DNA of 64,000 nt from Diphasiastrum complanatum (lineage: Eukaryota; Streptophyta; Lycopodiopsida; Lycopodiales; Lycopodiaceae). The position numbers were made by a program, and so were the translations under genes. Location of the stretch: assembly GCA_029204225.1 (NCBI GenBank), contig CM055103.1:50569470-50633469 (forward strand), written 5' to 3'. This document shows, piece by piece, positions 13,201-27,600 of the stretch. The notes beneath the pieces were generated by a model. It was given only the letters and a program-made list of their open reading frames with translations, had not been told where the DNA came from and made no database searches. Each line of letters opens with the position of its first letter. The first letter of the stretch is position 1.

Positions 13201-16200
13201 AAGGTGATGGTTTGGATGTTGTTAGGGTTTGGGACACCAAGGACTAAAGTTGGCACTTTTTTTTTTGAGTCTATACATAAAACATGAAGAAAAACATTGC
13301 TGGAGCGACTAGCGAGCCTTTAAACTTGTCAAATCATAGTGAGCCATAGTCTGTTAAAAGGAGCTTGAGACCTTCAAGATAATGTCTTCGTATGTCAAAA
13401 GTATTTACTACAGATGAAAATATGGCCGAAAGTGCTATTTATAATCATTTCGTGCATGTTGTTCTTGCAAACCAGGGCACTATTTTTAAGAACAGCTACT
13501 TGTTTGGGGCAAAGGATAGTAGGTGACACTTCTCCACAATGGTTATAGAGCACTCTATCCCATAATCAATGCCCTAGCTCTTTCCTCGTCTCCACCAATG
13601 TATGTAGGTGGGCGCGGAAAAGGGAAACACCACCCCCTGTGCTATATAGGTGCAAGGTGAGGAAAGGGTACACTTGAGACGAAAAACCCTGTTGCTCTCC
13701 AATTCTGCAAGGAGATTGTACCATCTCCAAGAGCAAATCAACTCACAGTAAGGAGTTTCTAACAAATTGCCTACTTATAGACAAGGCCCATAGAATTAAT
13801 GAACCGTGTACGGTTCACCACGGTTCTGAGAACCGTACGGTTCTCAAAAAAGTTTGGCCAGAACCGTGGTGAACCATTTAATTGATAATCAATTAATTAA
13901 TTTTATTTTTTTTTAAGTTCATTTTTACTCAAATGAGGCCAAAACATTTATTAATTAATTAATTAAATAATGATGAACCGTGGTACGGTTCACCCCACGG
14001 TTCTCAGACCCCACAATTCTGAGAACCCTGGGTACTATGACAAGGCCATGTCTGAATTAAATATAACTATCTTGAAGTCTAGCAAGGCATTGTTAGCCCT
14101 TGTTAACCCTTCTTGAAGCCCTTTTGCCTTTTATCCTCATTTAAGGCACTTTGAGGGGTTTAAAGAGGGATCCGCCTTCATTGTTGAGGCTGATAATTCC
14201 TTTTGGACTCAACAAAGCTTGCAATGGATATTATTATTGTCTTTAATGATCTATCAAAAGTGCTCTCACTGGAGAATGAGAGACCATTGTAAGGCTACTG
14301 AAATACTGCTATGTATACAGTGTAAAAACCATGAGAGGGGCATGGACGTCTACTTGATGATACAATAAAGTCGACTACTGGATATACATTTCCATTTCCA
14401 GGACCTACCATTAGTAGGAATACTAGAGAATAGCCTACAACACCTTTATTAAGAACTAGAGCAAAACGGATGGCAATAACATGAGCTACAAGGAACTGTC
14501 TGATTAATAACATTGCTTGAAGAGGTGCAATATCAAATAAAGAGACATGTAGCAATCTATTGTAAAGTTACAACACCATCGCAATCATAAAGGAACGTCT
14601 GTATTATAAAAGATCAAAGGACATTCCAATCAGATATAATTGTCCAAAAGTAACAGCAGGTACATAAGAGAATATGATTGCTTATTTGCTAAGTAAAACC
14701 ATCTTCACGAAAAATTGAAAAGCTTGTACTGTAGATGTATTGAGACTAGCACGTTTGGTTAGACTGACCAAGAAATTCTGTTCACTCAAACATGTTCACC
14801 ATCTTGTCATTGAATACAAGCTACAGGAGACATCTACATGGCAGACAACTAGAAAAAAACAACAACCTGTGCTTCCTCCATAATTAACATCTGCAAAGGC
14901 CCAACCTCTGCTAGTCCAATACTGGATACTTAGCTGCAGCGTGGCATCTGCTTCAGACGTTGGACCACCTAACAAAGCCACGAGATCATAAATTAAAAAA
15001 ACAGTAAGCCTACAATAACTGTTATATGAAATGTAAGAATAGCAGAGCTCATTATGCATGTGATATATCATCTTTGATTTCACTTACCATGACTTCGGAC
15101 CAGAAGTGGAGGTTTCTCTTCTTCAGGTTGCATGAAATCTGCATTTCTTGGTGGGTAGAAATTTGCAAATGCAGTCTGTCCAGTCACTTTTGTTGGAAAC
15201 TGAATAACTGTTGGTGTGCTAAAATATGGTTGGAACTTAGCAATGTCAATTGAGTCTGATGACCAAACAACTGAGAACTCGTTTTTGCCAGTTGAATTTT
15301 TCCAGTTTATCTAGTAGATGGACATGAAGGAAAACGACAGCACATTAGAGAGCAATTGAAGTTTGAAAAAAGTGAATACATACACTAGAAAAATGAGAGA
15401 AAAACTAGAAACTTGACAAAGGAATAAATTCTACCACATTCAGAAATTCATCACACCATTCCTTGAACCTCTAAAAGCTCACAGAGAATTCATATATTAG
15501 AGCATCAGCACTGAAACTTGCAACTGCAGAATCAGACAGAGTCCCAAGAGTTCCATCTAAATGTTCACACAGAAAGATAGAGTTTAACCAAATGAGGTCT
15601 AAGAACAAAATATGTATACTAGGATCTAGCTACATAGTCAGCCTCCTGGATAAGATGTACTAAAAGAATAAAAACAAATCAAATGGAATAGGCCATTCGT
15701 ATTGCTGCAGCTTTTCCTCGGTGTTTTATTTCATAGCTTCTAGCTTTAATGTACATGCTCAATAAATGAGAATATTGCAAAAAACAAGAGATTCGTACCT
15801 TCACAATACAAATAGAGTAAGTTGGTGACCCAGCAGTAATGTACACATATTGCTCCCTCGCAAACTACATTCATGAAAAACTATCAACACAAATGCATCA
15901 AAGCAAGCCAGCATCAATATCCAAAAACAGGAGGTAGCTTAACTTGGAGAGACAACGTTAGATTGAGAATGTTTACAGGCTTAACGTATTGTGGCTGATA
16001 GATCTGTGTTTTAATATATTGCAGTATGAAAAGCAAAATAGCATCTATATGAATGAAAAAGGCGTTAACTCGAGATTAACATTCTGTTGGGCATGATACA
16101 CATGAGTGATTGATGACACTAATTCTAACGCATAGCAAGCACACTTATGGACAAGAGTTGCAAAATTCCTTCAAATATATATCCAAAAACAAAAGCTGCA

Positions 16201-18633
16201 TTAAACATTTCAAGAAAAACATGCGACATGTTTAATATCTGCAGAATAAAATCAACCTGATGAGTCAAGCCCAACATCCAAAGACAGCAGTTGTCAAAAT
16301 GCTGCAAAATTTTAAAACTAGCAATGTACCAAATTGTAGATCGTTGTAAATGGAGTTTGAATGGGAGAGAAATGGTTGGTAGACAGATCCAATATTCCTA
16401 AATATGAAATCCCTCGCTGCCTGCAAGCAAGCAATGTTCAAAAATGTGTCAACAACACCAACAGGTCTAGACAGTGAGATATGTCTCATCCAATTGATGG
16501 CCATATGATGTATTGCAATTAATCAGGATTAATATACAGCTTCCTAGAACTTTTTGAATGAAACCAACCAACATCAAAATTAAGACAAGCCAAAGAAAAA
16601 GAAAGATAATATGGAAATGCACAGAAGGCTACGTGAACCCACAGAGACACGCACATACACATGCATCTGATTGTGCATGCTAATACACAAAAGATAGATT
16701 GATCCTGTAGTCACTGATTTGCAACAAGCTACAATAAGCATGTATTAGTCAAATTAGCAACCAAATATGTCAAAGGTCAAGTTTTTGAACCTGTGAGAGC
16801 TATTTGAGGATTTTCTACAGTTTCCAGAATTTCAAATGTAGACTTGGTTAGCTTGAATTAACTAAGTCTATCTTAGCCATTAGGGGTAAAATAGGCATTA
16901 TAAATTCTTCAAGACCACTCCTAATGGCTGTTTTGTTCAATCTAACACCTAACAATCGCCTATATTTTTCAAATTTCTCTTTACTAAATGGTTAAGTAGA
17001 GATGTTAGTGGCATGATAGTCAAAAGGGTCATGCCTCCCTTGTCCAGTTAGAGAGATTTTCTTTTCAGAAATTTATTCGAGATGCCCCGAGTAAATGTCA
17101 GCTCTATGATACTCTTGTTACCCCCACAACATTATCCGCAGTAGATGCATGGTGTACAGGTCAACCGATTGGGCTAGCATCTCATGCTTGCAGATCCTTA
17201 TGTTATCACATATGATACGAGCTAAGCCTTTCGTCCCACATCAGATCGTTCTGCCGGAGTTTGCAGTTTCGCCTTTACAATTGGACGCTATCTTTTGGCT
17301 TATCACTTTCATGTACTTTGAATCCGGACCCCTTGTAAACAGATACTAGCTTGTGGAGACAATTGTAAATTGCAATGTAAATATCAGTTATAGTGACTGA
17401 TTTCGAGATGGCCAAGGGGATATGAGGTCCCATGAGAGTATGCTGGACTGACCTCCTAAAAAGAAGGAAGGGTTGACCGGTCAATGTGACACCTGTCATA
17501 TGCTCACTGGGACACTTGGTCCAGTGCATGAGTGACATTTCTTGGACGGTCAATGGGCAGGTCAATAGCAACTGTCATATGCGCATCGGGACACTTGGTC
17601 CAATGTATGAGTGACAGGCGTCAGATAGTCCCTAGCCTGCCTATGTGTCAGGGTACTACTAAGTGGCAAGCGTCGACTGTGCCTGGAGTTTGCCATGTGT
17701 CGACGTTAGGATGTGTCAGGGCTAAGGGGTGCTTGAGGGGATATAGTGTGAGCCTTGTTAGGCATTCCCTATCTGATTCCTATGCAACTATGGTTGGGAG
17801 GAGACTTGCAACAGAGCTCTCATGTTTGCTTGTTGATCTATGTACATTGAGAGCTTGTTGATCTATGTACATTTGCTTGAGATTAATAAAGTGACGAATT
17901 TGCTGGGCAATTTTGTGATTTTACTTAGGGCTTTGTGAGTTTGTGTGCAACACATGGTTCTCTCAGGCCTCTCGTTTACTTGACAAACTTGGCATTTCTA
18001 TCACAAATCTCCCATCGGGTACCCATGACTACATCAGACGATTTTTATACAGATTATATCTTGATCGAGTATGGCATATGAGGATCCACGACGTGTTGCA
18101 CTCATGGTCAGGGAGATTTTCCTACTGCGGCAGGATCTATGTCAACCAGTTCTACCGAGTCATTTCATCATCCAAGGCCAAATCACGTCCTTCTTCTCTT
18201 GCAAGAGATCAAGGATAGATCTAGACCTAGATGACAGCGAGGATGATGATATTCCCTGCCACAAAGACCAAAGACAATGTACTAATCAGAGTCCAGCCAC
18301 ACGTAGAACTACTAGTCACATCATGAGGAGACACACTCACAGATGACTCCCACGACGACGACCACAGCATATATTGGACCTACATTCATTTGTACCCATT
18401 ACGTCTTTCTTCAGTCATAGCAGGACTTGACGACAGCATATTACACCATCGTTGATGCTCATTGTTCTAATAGTTACACATTCATTTCTAGTTTCACTTT
18501 ATGATATTAGTAGTCACACTTAGTACATTTTTCTTTATTGTTATTGGAAACATTCTATGCGCTCCTAATTGCACCACACACTTGACATGTACTTTTTGTC
18601 TTATATGCCTTTTGGCATGGAAAAGACATTAAT

Positions 18634-18700
<67 letters not shown>

Positions 18701-21700
18701 GAGGATATCATACAGGCAGTTGTGGCATTGTATAGACAAGTTATTGGCCGGATCCAGGTATCAGGAGTTGTCTCGTCAGAGATAGAGAGTACTATTGGGG
18801 TTAAGCAGGGATGTCCACTTTCACCTACACTCTTTGGTTTATATATAGATGAGCTTGAGCAGATTATACAGAGATATGGAGGAGAGGGATGTACACTGGG
18901 TGATCTTGTTATTGCTATCCTGTTATATGTTGATGATATGGTCCTGCTTTCGAGGACGAGGGAAGACCTGCAGCGGCATCTGGATGCGCTTCACTCCTTT
19001 TGTATACAGTGGGGACTGTCGGTGAATGTGGCCAAAACCAAAGTTATGGTGTTTAACACCTCCAGAACCTTCATGATGCGGTAGGAGTTTCTATGGGATA
19101 AATATCCACTTGAGGTAGTTGACTCCTACACATACTTGGGCGTGGTATTTTCTGGTCCCACTTTCAGCATGCGACAGGCGGCAGTTTCCCGGTTACGGAA
19201 GTGCTATGCATCATTGGTGGATTTGGAGAGACTATGTTTTGGCTCACACATTAGGGATGCAACCAGTAAGTGCAGACTCTTTGACACTATGGTAGTCCCC
19301 TCAACCCTTTACGCATCAGAGACATGGAGTACTGGCCTGACAGCCACCGAGTGGGCACACATCTCACGACTTCAGATTCATATGTTATCTTGGATGATAC
19401 AAGCTAAGCCCTCTGTACCACACCATATTATACTGGCGGAGTTTGTCGCCCCCCCTATTCAACTAGAGGCATTGTTCCATATTGTCACATTCATATAGCG
19501 ACTAAAGGATCTTCACAGTGGAGGCACACACTATGCTGCAACGGCTTTGTCATCATCCCAGCACTTACATTCCGAGGGACACTCCTTCTCGTGGTATTCC
19601 CAAGCCTGCCATCTCCTCTCTACATTGGGTATTCATATTACTGACCTACCAGATGGGACTCACCAGTATGTTCGAGGCCACCTGTATAGGGCATATCTTC
19701 AGAGCACTTGGCAAGGTTCGTCTGGGGTGAAGACTGAGTTTTATCGGGCACATTTTCTATCCCAGGATCCAGTTTTGAAGAAAGGCACCAAACCAAGCAC
19801 CCCCATCTCTTCAGTCATTTCAGCCACCATTTTGGAAGAGAGATCTCGAGACCAAAAAGCTCACAACATTAGGGTTCACGGGATCCCGGATACACATGAT
19901 GCCATGACTGAAGCCAAAAACTTCCTGGACACCACACTAGGACACAAGAAAGACGGACTCGGTGTGAGAGGACTACCTACTTTCCAAGGATACAGATGAG
20001 ATTCCGTGTACATACCTGAGACTAGATCAGCTAGTGGTCACGGATCCGGAGATGTTGCATGCCTTTACAGGGAGTCTCTTCACCAGAGCATCGAGTTCAT
20101 CAAACATGACAAGCATGCATGTTATATTTGGATTCGTATTGTTGGACGGGATATTGGTTTGGACAAGGACATCTTTGTGGCGGCATGTGATTTTCCTCCA
20201 GGGTCTTCAGCTTTCGCTGAGGACACAGGTTCACCCTATCTTGACCCATCATTGGATATTGTTAGATTCTCATAGCGAGGGCATATTTTCTTCACTGGGG
20301 ATTTTAATGCCCGAAACTCCACCAGACAGTCAGAGTTTTATGACACCACTTACTAGCTCCGCATTCATGCCCTCAACAGTGATGAGATGGGACCAAGATT
20401 TCAGAGGATAGCTTGGGACCTATTACCCCCTATGGTGAGCATTTATTGCAGTTTAGAGAGGCCCATGAGTTAGCCATTTGTAATGGCCTAACTTGCTAGC
20501 CAGATTACACTTGAAGTCAAGGGAAGAGGATTGTTCCTGTCAAGCTAAAAATGTGAGGTAAAAGTAATCAGGAGTGGCTTGTTTGTACTAGGGTTAACCA
20601 AGAATATGCTTTCAATTGGCACTATTACCAAAAAAAAATTGTTGGTGGAGTTTGATGAGTCACTTCGTTTGCAAAAAGACAAAGAGCATAATCACAAAAT
20701 GGTCACTGGTCACCAAGGGATTGTAGGAAGATTGCTATATAGATTGTACACATCAATTCATAACTAAGAAGTTTTGTTAGCAAGCGATTCAAACATGAAC
20801 AAGTTGTAGCATGAAAGATATGGTCACATATGTTATCAAAGCTTAGAACTCCTTATAAAGATACGATATGGTAGTTGGACTTCCTAGTGTAAATTTTTGT
20901 TTGGACATATGTGAGGCTTGTGCTTTTTGTAAAGACAGAGGTTTCTCAAGGGGAATGCTACTTTGGTAAAGGAGGCACTTGAATTAGTGCATTCAAATTT
21001 GTGACAAGACCATCTTGGACGAGGCAGTGATATTGTCCTCGATCTCATAATAGATTGGGCATCTAAATAAGAAGTGATCCTCAGACTCTACCTCAGATAG
21101 AGAACAAAACTGGCAAATCCTCTCCTCCCGGGGGATACCTTGGAAGTGTCCATTCTCAACGGAGTTGGCCTGATGAGAATCTCAAACCATGAGACAATCC
21201 TGAGTCCAGGTAGTGTGGTAGAATAGAAAACCCTACTATATCCAACTCCGAGGAGTCTTTGACAAATAGATTGATCACTCTATCTGCCTATTGTCCTCTC
21301 TTGATGTAGTCCTTCAACTGAAGCTCTAACTAAGAAACTATCTCTTGTCCAATGACAATATCCCAACATTCTTTATCCATAAGAATGTTCTACATCCTAA
21401 ATTTGCAAAACTAATAGTTTGTACCATCAACTCTGCTTTATTCACTCAAGAGTTTTCACTAAGCCCATCTTAAATCTTAAAGCAAACAAAAGTAAACTTT
21501 GAAAATACTACAGAACTAAAGTACTTCCAAAGACTAGGGCATTGAACCCACCCAAGGTATTATGCTACTTGAAGAATACCAAGAACTTTCTTTCTTTCTC
21601 ATTTTCCACACTATGTAGCATTGCTAGCCCCTACACAAGATCCATATTGTGCTTACCTTTAAAGTCCAAAGAGAAAGTGTGCCCTCCTACAAAGTAAGCT

Positions 21701-24552
21701 ACTCCAAGAAGCTTCTAGAAGCTCTAGACAAAATCTAAAAAACTTTGCATGGCTCCCTTCCTCTTGATGAGCTTTCTCAAATGGTGCTATTTGCACCTTG
21801 ATTAGACCCCTACAGAAAAAAGTGCACCCTTCTAAAAGATTGAGATGTTATCTTCATTAGAATTGACCTAAATAATTTCTCTTCTTCATAGGCTCATAGG
21901 TACTACGACTTGCTCTAATAACATGAAAAATTTCAAGGCTTTAGCTACATGATATCCTAATCACTCTAGAAGACAATCATGAAAGCAAGAGACATTAGTT
22001 ATGAAAGCATGGAGAAACACCATAAATACATAGGAATTACGTAAGCCCTGCAAACCGTTGGCCTTAGCATCTGCGATAATTTTCTTCCTCTCAACCCATT
22101 GAATAGGCGTTAAGTCTTCATCCATAAAGGTGGTAGAACCTTTTAGGCAGCCTCTTTTATGTAGAGTTTTTTGACGAAGCAAAGCATCCTTGAAACGCAA
22201 AAACACTGTGGTGGGTAGGAGCTTACCCACCCAAGCTGCAGATACGACATCCTCTTTGAGACCAAAGGTGGATTGAATGAAAGCATTTGCCTTTGACACG
22301 AGGTCCTTACCAGCAAAAGAGACTCCTCTAATTCTGACATTGAGGGCCTCTATGAGCGTGATTAGCCACAAGGCACACTCAAAACAGGTCATTAGACAAA
22401 TTAGGCCATAGATACTACTAGCTACATGGATGATAGAGAGATGATTCACCAACAGTAACTTCCTTTGTCATAGAGGGCGGAAGTGTTGTGTCCTAATGTA
22501 AAAAAATCTGCATTAGTGAATTGTTCTATGTATTCTGGGACAACTATATGTAGCTTTTCCATAGGGTTCTTATCCAATCCCAAAAACTCTGGATGAAGAA
22601 TGAGTTTAGTTGATTACATGTTTGATGAAGCATATCCGAAACAAATATCCCAAATGAAAAATTTCATGGAACAATGTGGCAAACATCCTATTTCATGCAA
22701 TTAAGACTTCAAAGTGCCTATAAGAAACTGGGTGTTGAGTATTTTGATGAAAGAATACAAAGTAAACAATAAATTATGATAAACATGACCTGTAGGTGCA
22801 AGCAACTTGAGATCCTGATGGAACCCCATCAGTTTCGATGAATGAAAATGAGCTGTTTCCAAAGTTCCATGCTGGCCTAGTAAACTCTGCATCAAGCGGG
22901 TACAATGGTTGCACGTTGTTTCCCTCCACCTGCAAAGTACAGTTTTACCTAATGAAGCAACTGCGGAGACTTTACTGATCTGTAGATGACATAACAAACG
23001 AGGAAAAATGGCTACATATGGCATGTGGGTTGCAAGGTATCAGGTTATGCTAAGACGATGCATGTAGGCATAGTTCGCCGGGACATTTTGCTAGAGTTTC
23101 ATGCATCCACGACTGGTGCAACTTTTTCTCCACATACTCCCCAACTATGCTAGGACTAGAACCTACTTACGAAGAACAAAAAAGTGAAAACAAATAGCTA
23201 CCTCTCCAGCACTGTTTTTGGAAAGTAGAGTCTTAGCACGTTCACAATAATCTCATGCATAGAAGAAACTATGCATGCAAAACATGGATCAAAGAAAGAT
23301 AAAAGCTTTGAGGTGCTATCAGTAGTAGCCAAGACATTGATAAAGTGAATTTTCTCCAATGACACCTGAATGGGCAGATTGAATTGTCAATCGATTCCCA
23401 AGAATATTGTTGAAAGTGACTCAACTATAAGGTCTAAATAGATGGCCCACATCAAGTGATTTCACTCGTCCTCATAACGAAGGTCATAGTGTGGTTGACT
23501 ATCTTATGGGCTCTTTAGCCTTCATTCCATACATCTTTGACCTGTCCAAATCTCCCATAACATTGTGAAACCACTCACCTTTTTCTTTCAATCTAGGGAT
23601 AGTTAGTAATCATGCATCATCTTATGGCTTTTAAGATTAAGATCAGAATACAGGCAGATCTCAACAATTCATAGCATCCACATCCTCTAAGGTACTTCAT
23701 ACTTTCTTGGTATTCTCAAAGATCATGTTTATTACTTTCACTTGACACCTTCTTATCTCACCTCCCACCAGACCTCTTGCCGAGAACACATGCATATAGT
23801 GGATGAGTCGTCTACAAATTATATGTTCTATTAGTATGGAGAGACACTTTCAAGGTCAACTTAGACTTCTTCCCTACTCATCTTGTAGATATTCATGCAC
23901 ATGGAAATATTGTCCCATCATGCTACTTGGACATAAGCTTATCATATGGCTTTCAATTTATCTTGGGATAGTTCAAAGTTTCCTCCCGCCAACTACAATT
24001 GCAAGTAGGCCATTTTTAGGGGATTCCAAGACAGGACAAGATTTGTCGCATGCGTTCCTTATATGGCTAGATGCTTCATCTTTTAGCTATGAATCAGTTT
24101 TAGGTTCAAACTCAATTCCAAGTTTTATCTCATCTTTAGTTTCCACTTTAGATCAAATTATCTTTTATCGGAGACATTTTTTGCTCCGATAGCAAAAAAT
24201 ATACCTAAAGTGTACTTTTAAACTCTTATGTACATTTAGTACTCTTAAAACACCAATAAAGCTTTCTTTCTTTTTCTCTCTCAATTGCAACCAGACTCTA
24301 AATAACTTCAAAGTACAAATTTCAGGCTAAGGATATCATAAATTCTTAGCCTCTTGTAAAGACATACAATCAGGTGAGAAATTTTTGAAACAAAATATAC
24401 TAGAAAAACAAGATAAATTTGCAAATATTGTAGAAATATGAGATAAGTCTCAAGAGAATTACCCATTGGTAAAGGTTCCAAAACCCATTATCTTTGTCCG
24501 AGACAAAGAGAAGCTTATCTATAGTGGCATTGCAACACAAAAAGATACATGA

Positions 24553-24609
<57 letters not shown>

Positions 24610-27600
24610 CATCATATTGGTATAGAGGCCAAATTTATAAATTTGACTATCCATGATTTAAGGTAGTTGAGAATTAAATGTTTGATTTCCATGGTAAGCT
24701 CCTCCCCTCACACATGCAGTCTACTCTTCTGTAGTTGGCACTTTTTTCTCTTCAATAAAGATTTGTACTTTATGTATGTGCCAATTAGGGTGTCAATTTT
24801 CCTAGACATCAAGCACATAGATCTAAAAGGATAAACATTGCTCATTTGGAAGTGTCTTGATAAGGTGGCTAATATGTGCAATAAGTTAACTCCATAGTTG
24901 AGAATGATTTCTATGGTAAGCTCCTCCCCTCACACATGCAGTCAAGTCTACTCTTTTGTAGTTGGTGCTTTTTTCTCTTCAATAAAGATTTGTACAATTA
25001 GGGTGTCTATTTTCCTAGACATCAAGCACATAGATCTAAAAGGATAAACAACGCTCATTTGGAAGTATCTTGATAACGTGGATAATATGTACAATAAGCT
25101 AACTCCATATGAACCTTGAGAGCATGGGCCAATGTGAGGAGGCAAAATAAAATCCCAAGTATGACACTGATCATCAACAGCTAGTATCTAGTGAAGATTA
25201 TAAATGGACATATTTGCAAACTAGAAAAGGAAAACTAGCGATTCTTATAAGTGAGAAAGACAACAAATGTGCCATAAACCAAAATAATGGTCAGATGAAA
25301 TTGTACATTACTCACTCTTGGAGGACCAACATGGCTCAGTGGGTGCTTGAATAATCGTCTGGTCTCCTCCGGCAACACAAACTTTGTTTATCACAGTTCT
25401 ATTCAAAACAATGTTGGTCAATGTCTTACTATTTGCCTTTATCATGATTTGCAACTAATTGAATAATCTTCCCAAATAGAGAAATTACAACTAAGTTGAT
25501 GCGCTAGAAAGCCTTATTTCAATGAATAATCCTCAAGGCAATGAACTCAATTGAGCACAAGTACACTAATCTTTAAGGTAGCAAGTATTGCAATACACAC
25601 AAGCATGTCTTCCTAGTTAATCTTCTGCAACACAAATTGTAGAGTTCACTTGCAAAGTCATGTTTGGAGTAAGTCTACCTACCCATCTACAGAAATTTGA
25701 CCAACCCAAAGGGCTGCCGAGTCCCATGGCATATTTGGATGAGACCATTCAATCCACGCTAACTTTTCCCCATCCGGACTAATTCTAGGAAATGAATAAA
25801 AATCATTCCCTTCCACCAAAATCATCGGCTCTACTTAAACAGTCCAACATAGTTGGAATATTAGATAAAAAATCAAACATGGACATAGAAGAATCTCATG
25901 ATAGCAATTTCAGTTTGTCTTTAGAAATAATGAAGCTAAGGTAAATAACATCAACTAGACAAGTTTGAGATCCTAATAGCAAAGATTTTCTCAATATATA
26001 AAAAACAAACCACAAACCATATTTGGAAAAACAAACACAGATGTGGAAAACATTTGTAAATAGTCAAATCCCCATGAAATAAGTGGACTTTAAAAAGTAG
26101 ATAGAGGGAGTTTGCAAGGAGTCATTTCCTCAATGCCATAGTTAGGAGTCCATTGCATGTAAGATGAAGGCTAATGTTGTTAAGGTTCATGCAACTATCA
26201 AGTCAACAATGCGGGCTGAAACTTTTCAGCTGGAGCAGCAAAAGACAACTTTTGACATGCTAATATACTTGCAAAAAAACTTCAACAAGCCTATTAGGCC
26301 CTAGTCTAAGACTAAAGTGACCCCATGTCTATATTGTTGATAGCATCTAAGTATACGTATATCATCCCCCATGACCATCTGCTCCTAGTGTCATGAGTAT
26401 GATGATCCGATCCCAATATCTTCATTACTTAATAGCATGAAGAGCATCTTCGTATTGTCTTTGAAATACAAAGGCAAGAAAAGCACTATGCTAAGGAGCG
26501 TAAATGTGAGTTCTTTCACACCAAGCTCGAGTACCTGGGCCAATTCATTTCTAATCGTGGCATTGAGATCAATTATGATAAGGTTTGTAAGGTACAAAAA
26601 TGGTCGATTCCACAAACTATCTGTGATGTGAAATCATTCCTTGGCTTCATGGGATATTTTCACAGTTCCATTTTGGACTATGCTATTATATATATGCCCT
26701 TAATGAATGTTCTTAAGCGGGTGAAGAAAAAGTGGAGCTGCAAAAAAAGTCCACCTGTAGTTTGGGCTAATGAGTTGAATGAGAGTTTTGAAACTCTCAA
26801 GCACTGTGTTTCTATGGCTCCAAATTTACACATAATCGATCATAATAAACCATTCTTGGTAGAAACAGATGCGAGCAACTATGTTGTGGGAGTGGTCCTT
26901 TAACAAGATGGTAGACTAAGTTCATGAAGTTAATCAATGATGCTTTTTTGAGATCCAATCTAATTTGTATCTTTCAATTAGAGATCTTTGTCGAATCTAT
27001 GAGTATTTCGGTCAGATCTGGCTAGATGTCCTGGCAGGAAATTCTAGATCTAGTGAAGAGCTTGGGAAGCAGGATCCCAAGAGTTCTCGAAATGATAAGA
27101 CACTAAATGAACATTTTCATAAGAAATGGCTTGCTTTTCCGGAAGGGAAAGGTATGTGTGATGGATCGGGAGGTCCTCAAGAGCCATATTCTGCAGCAGT
27201 GCCATGACAACCCTTGTGCTGGTCACCCGGGCATACAGAGCACATTGGACAGCAAACCGACAACAATTATGAAGCATAAGCACACATCTCAAAGCGCCCC
27301 CCCCCCAAAAAAAAAGGCAATCCGGGTCGCGGATTGGTGAAGTTCCAGAAAGCACATTCCGGAACAATCTTGCAGCAGATCGTGCATGCAGCCAGAAGGG
27401 CAAATGAAATAGGCATTTCTACATGGCTGGACAAAAGAACCTTCTTGCAAGAATTCATGTGACTTCAGTTTTCATGTTAAAAAAAAAAAAAATTCAAAAC
27501 ACACCAGTGTTAGGATCTCCTTCAAGTTGGATTGCCACTATCTCGTTTGAAGCTTCTTTTCCTACCTTTCGGTGATCTGCAATACAAGGGTGACTCATAA

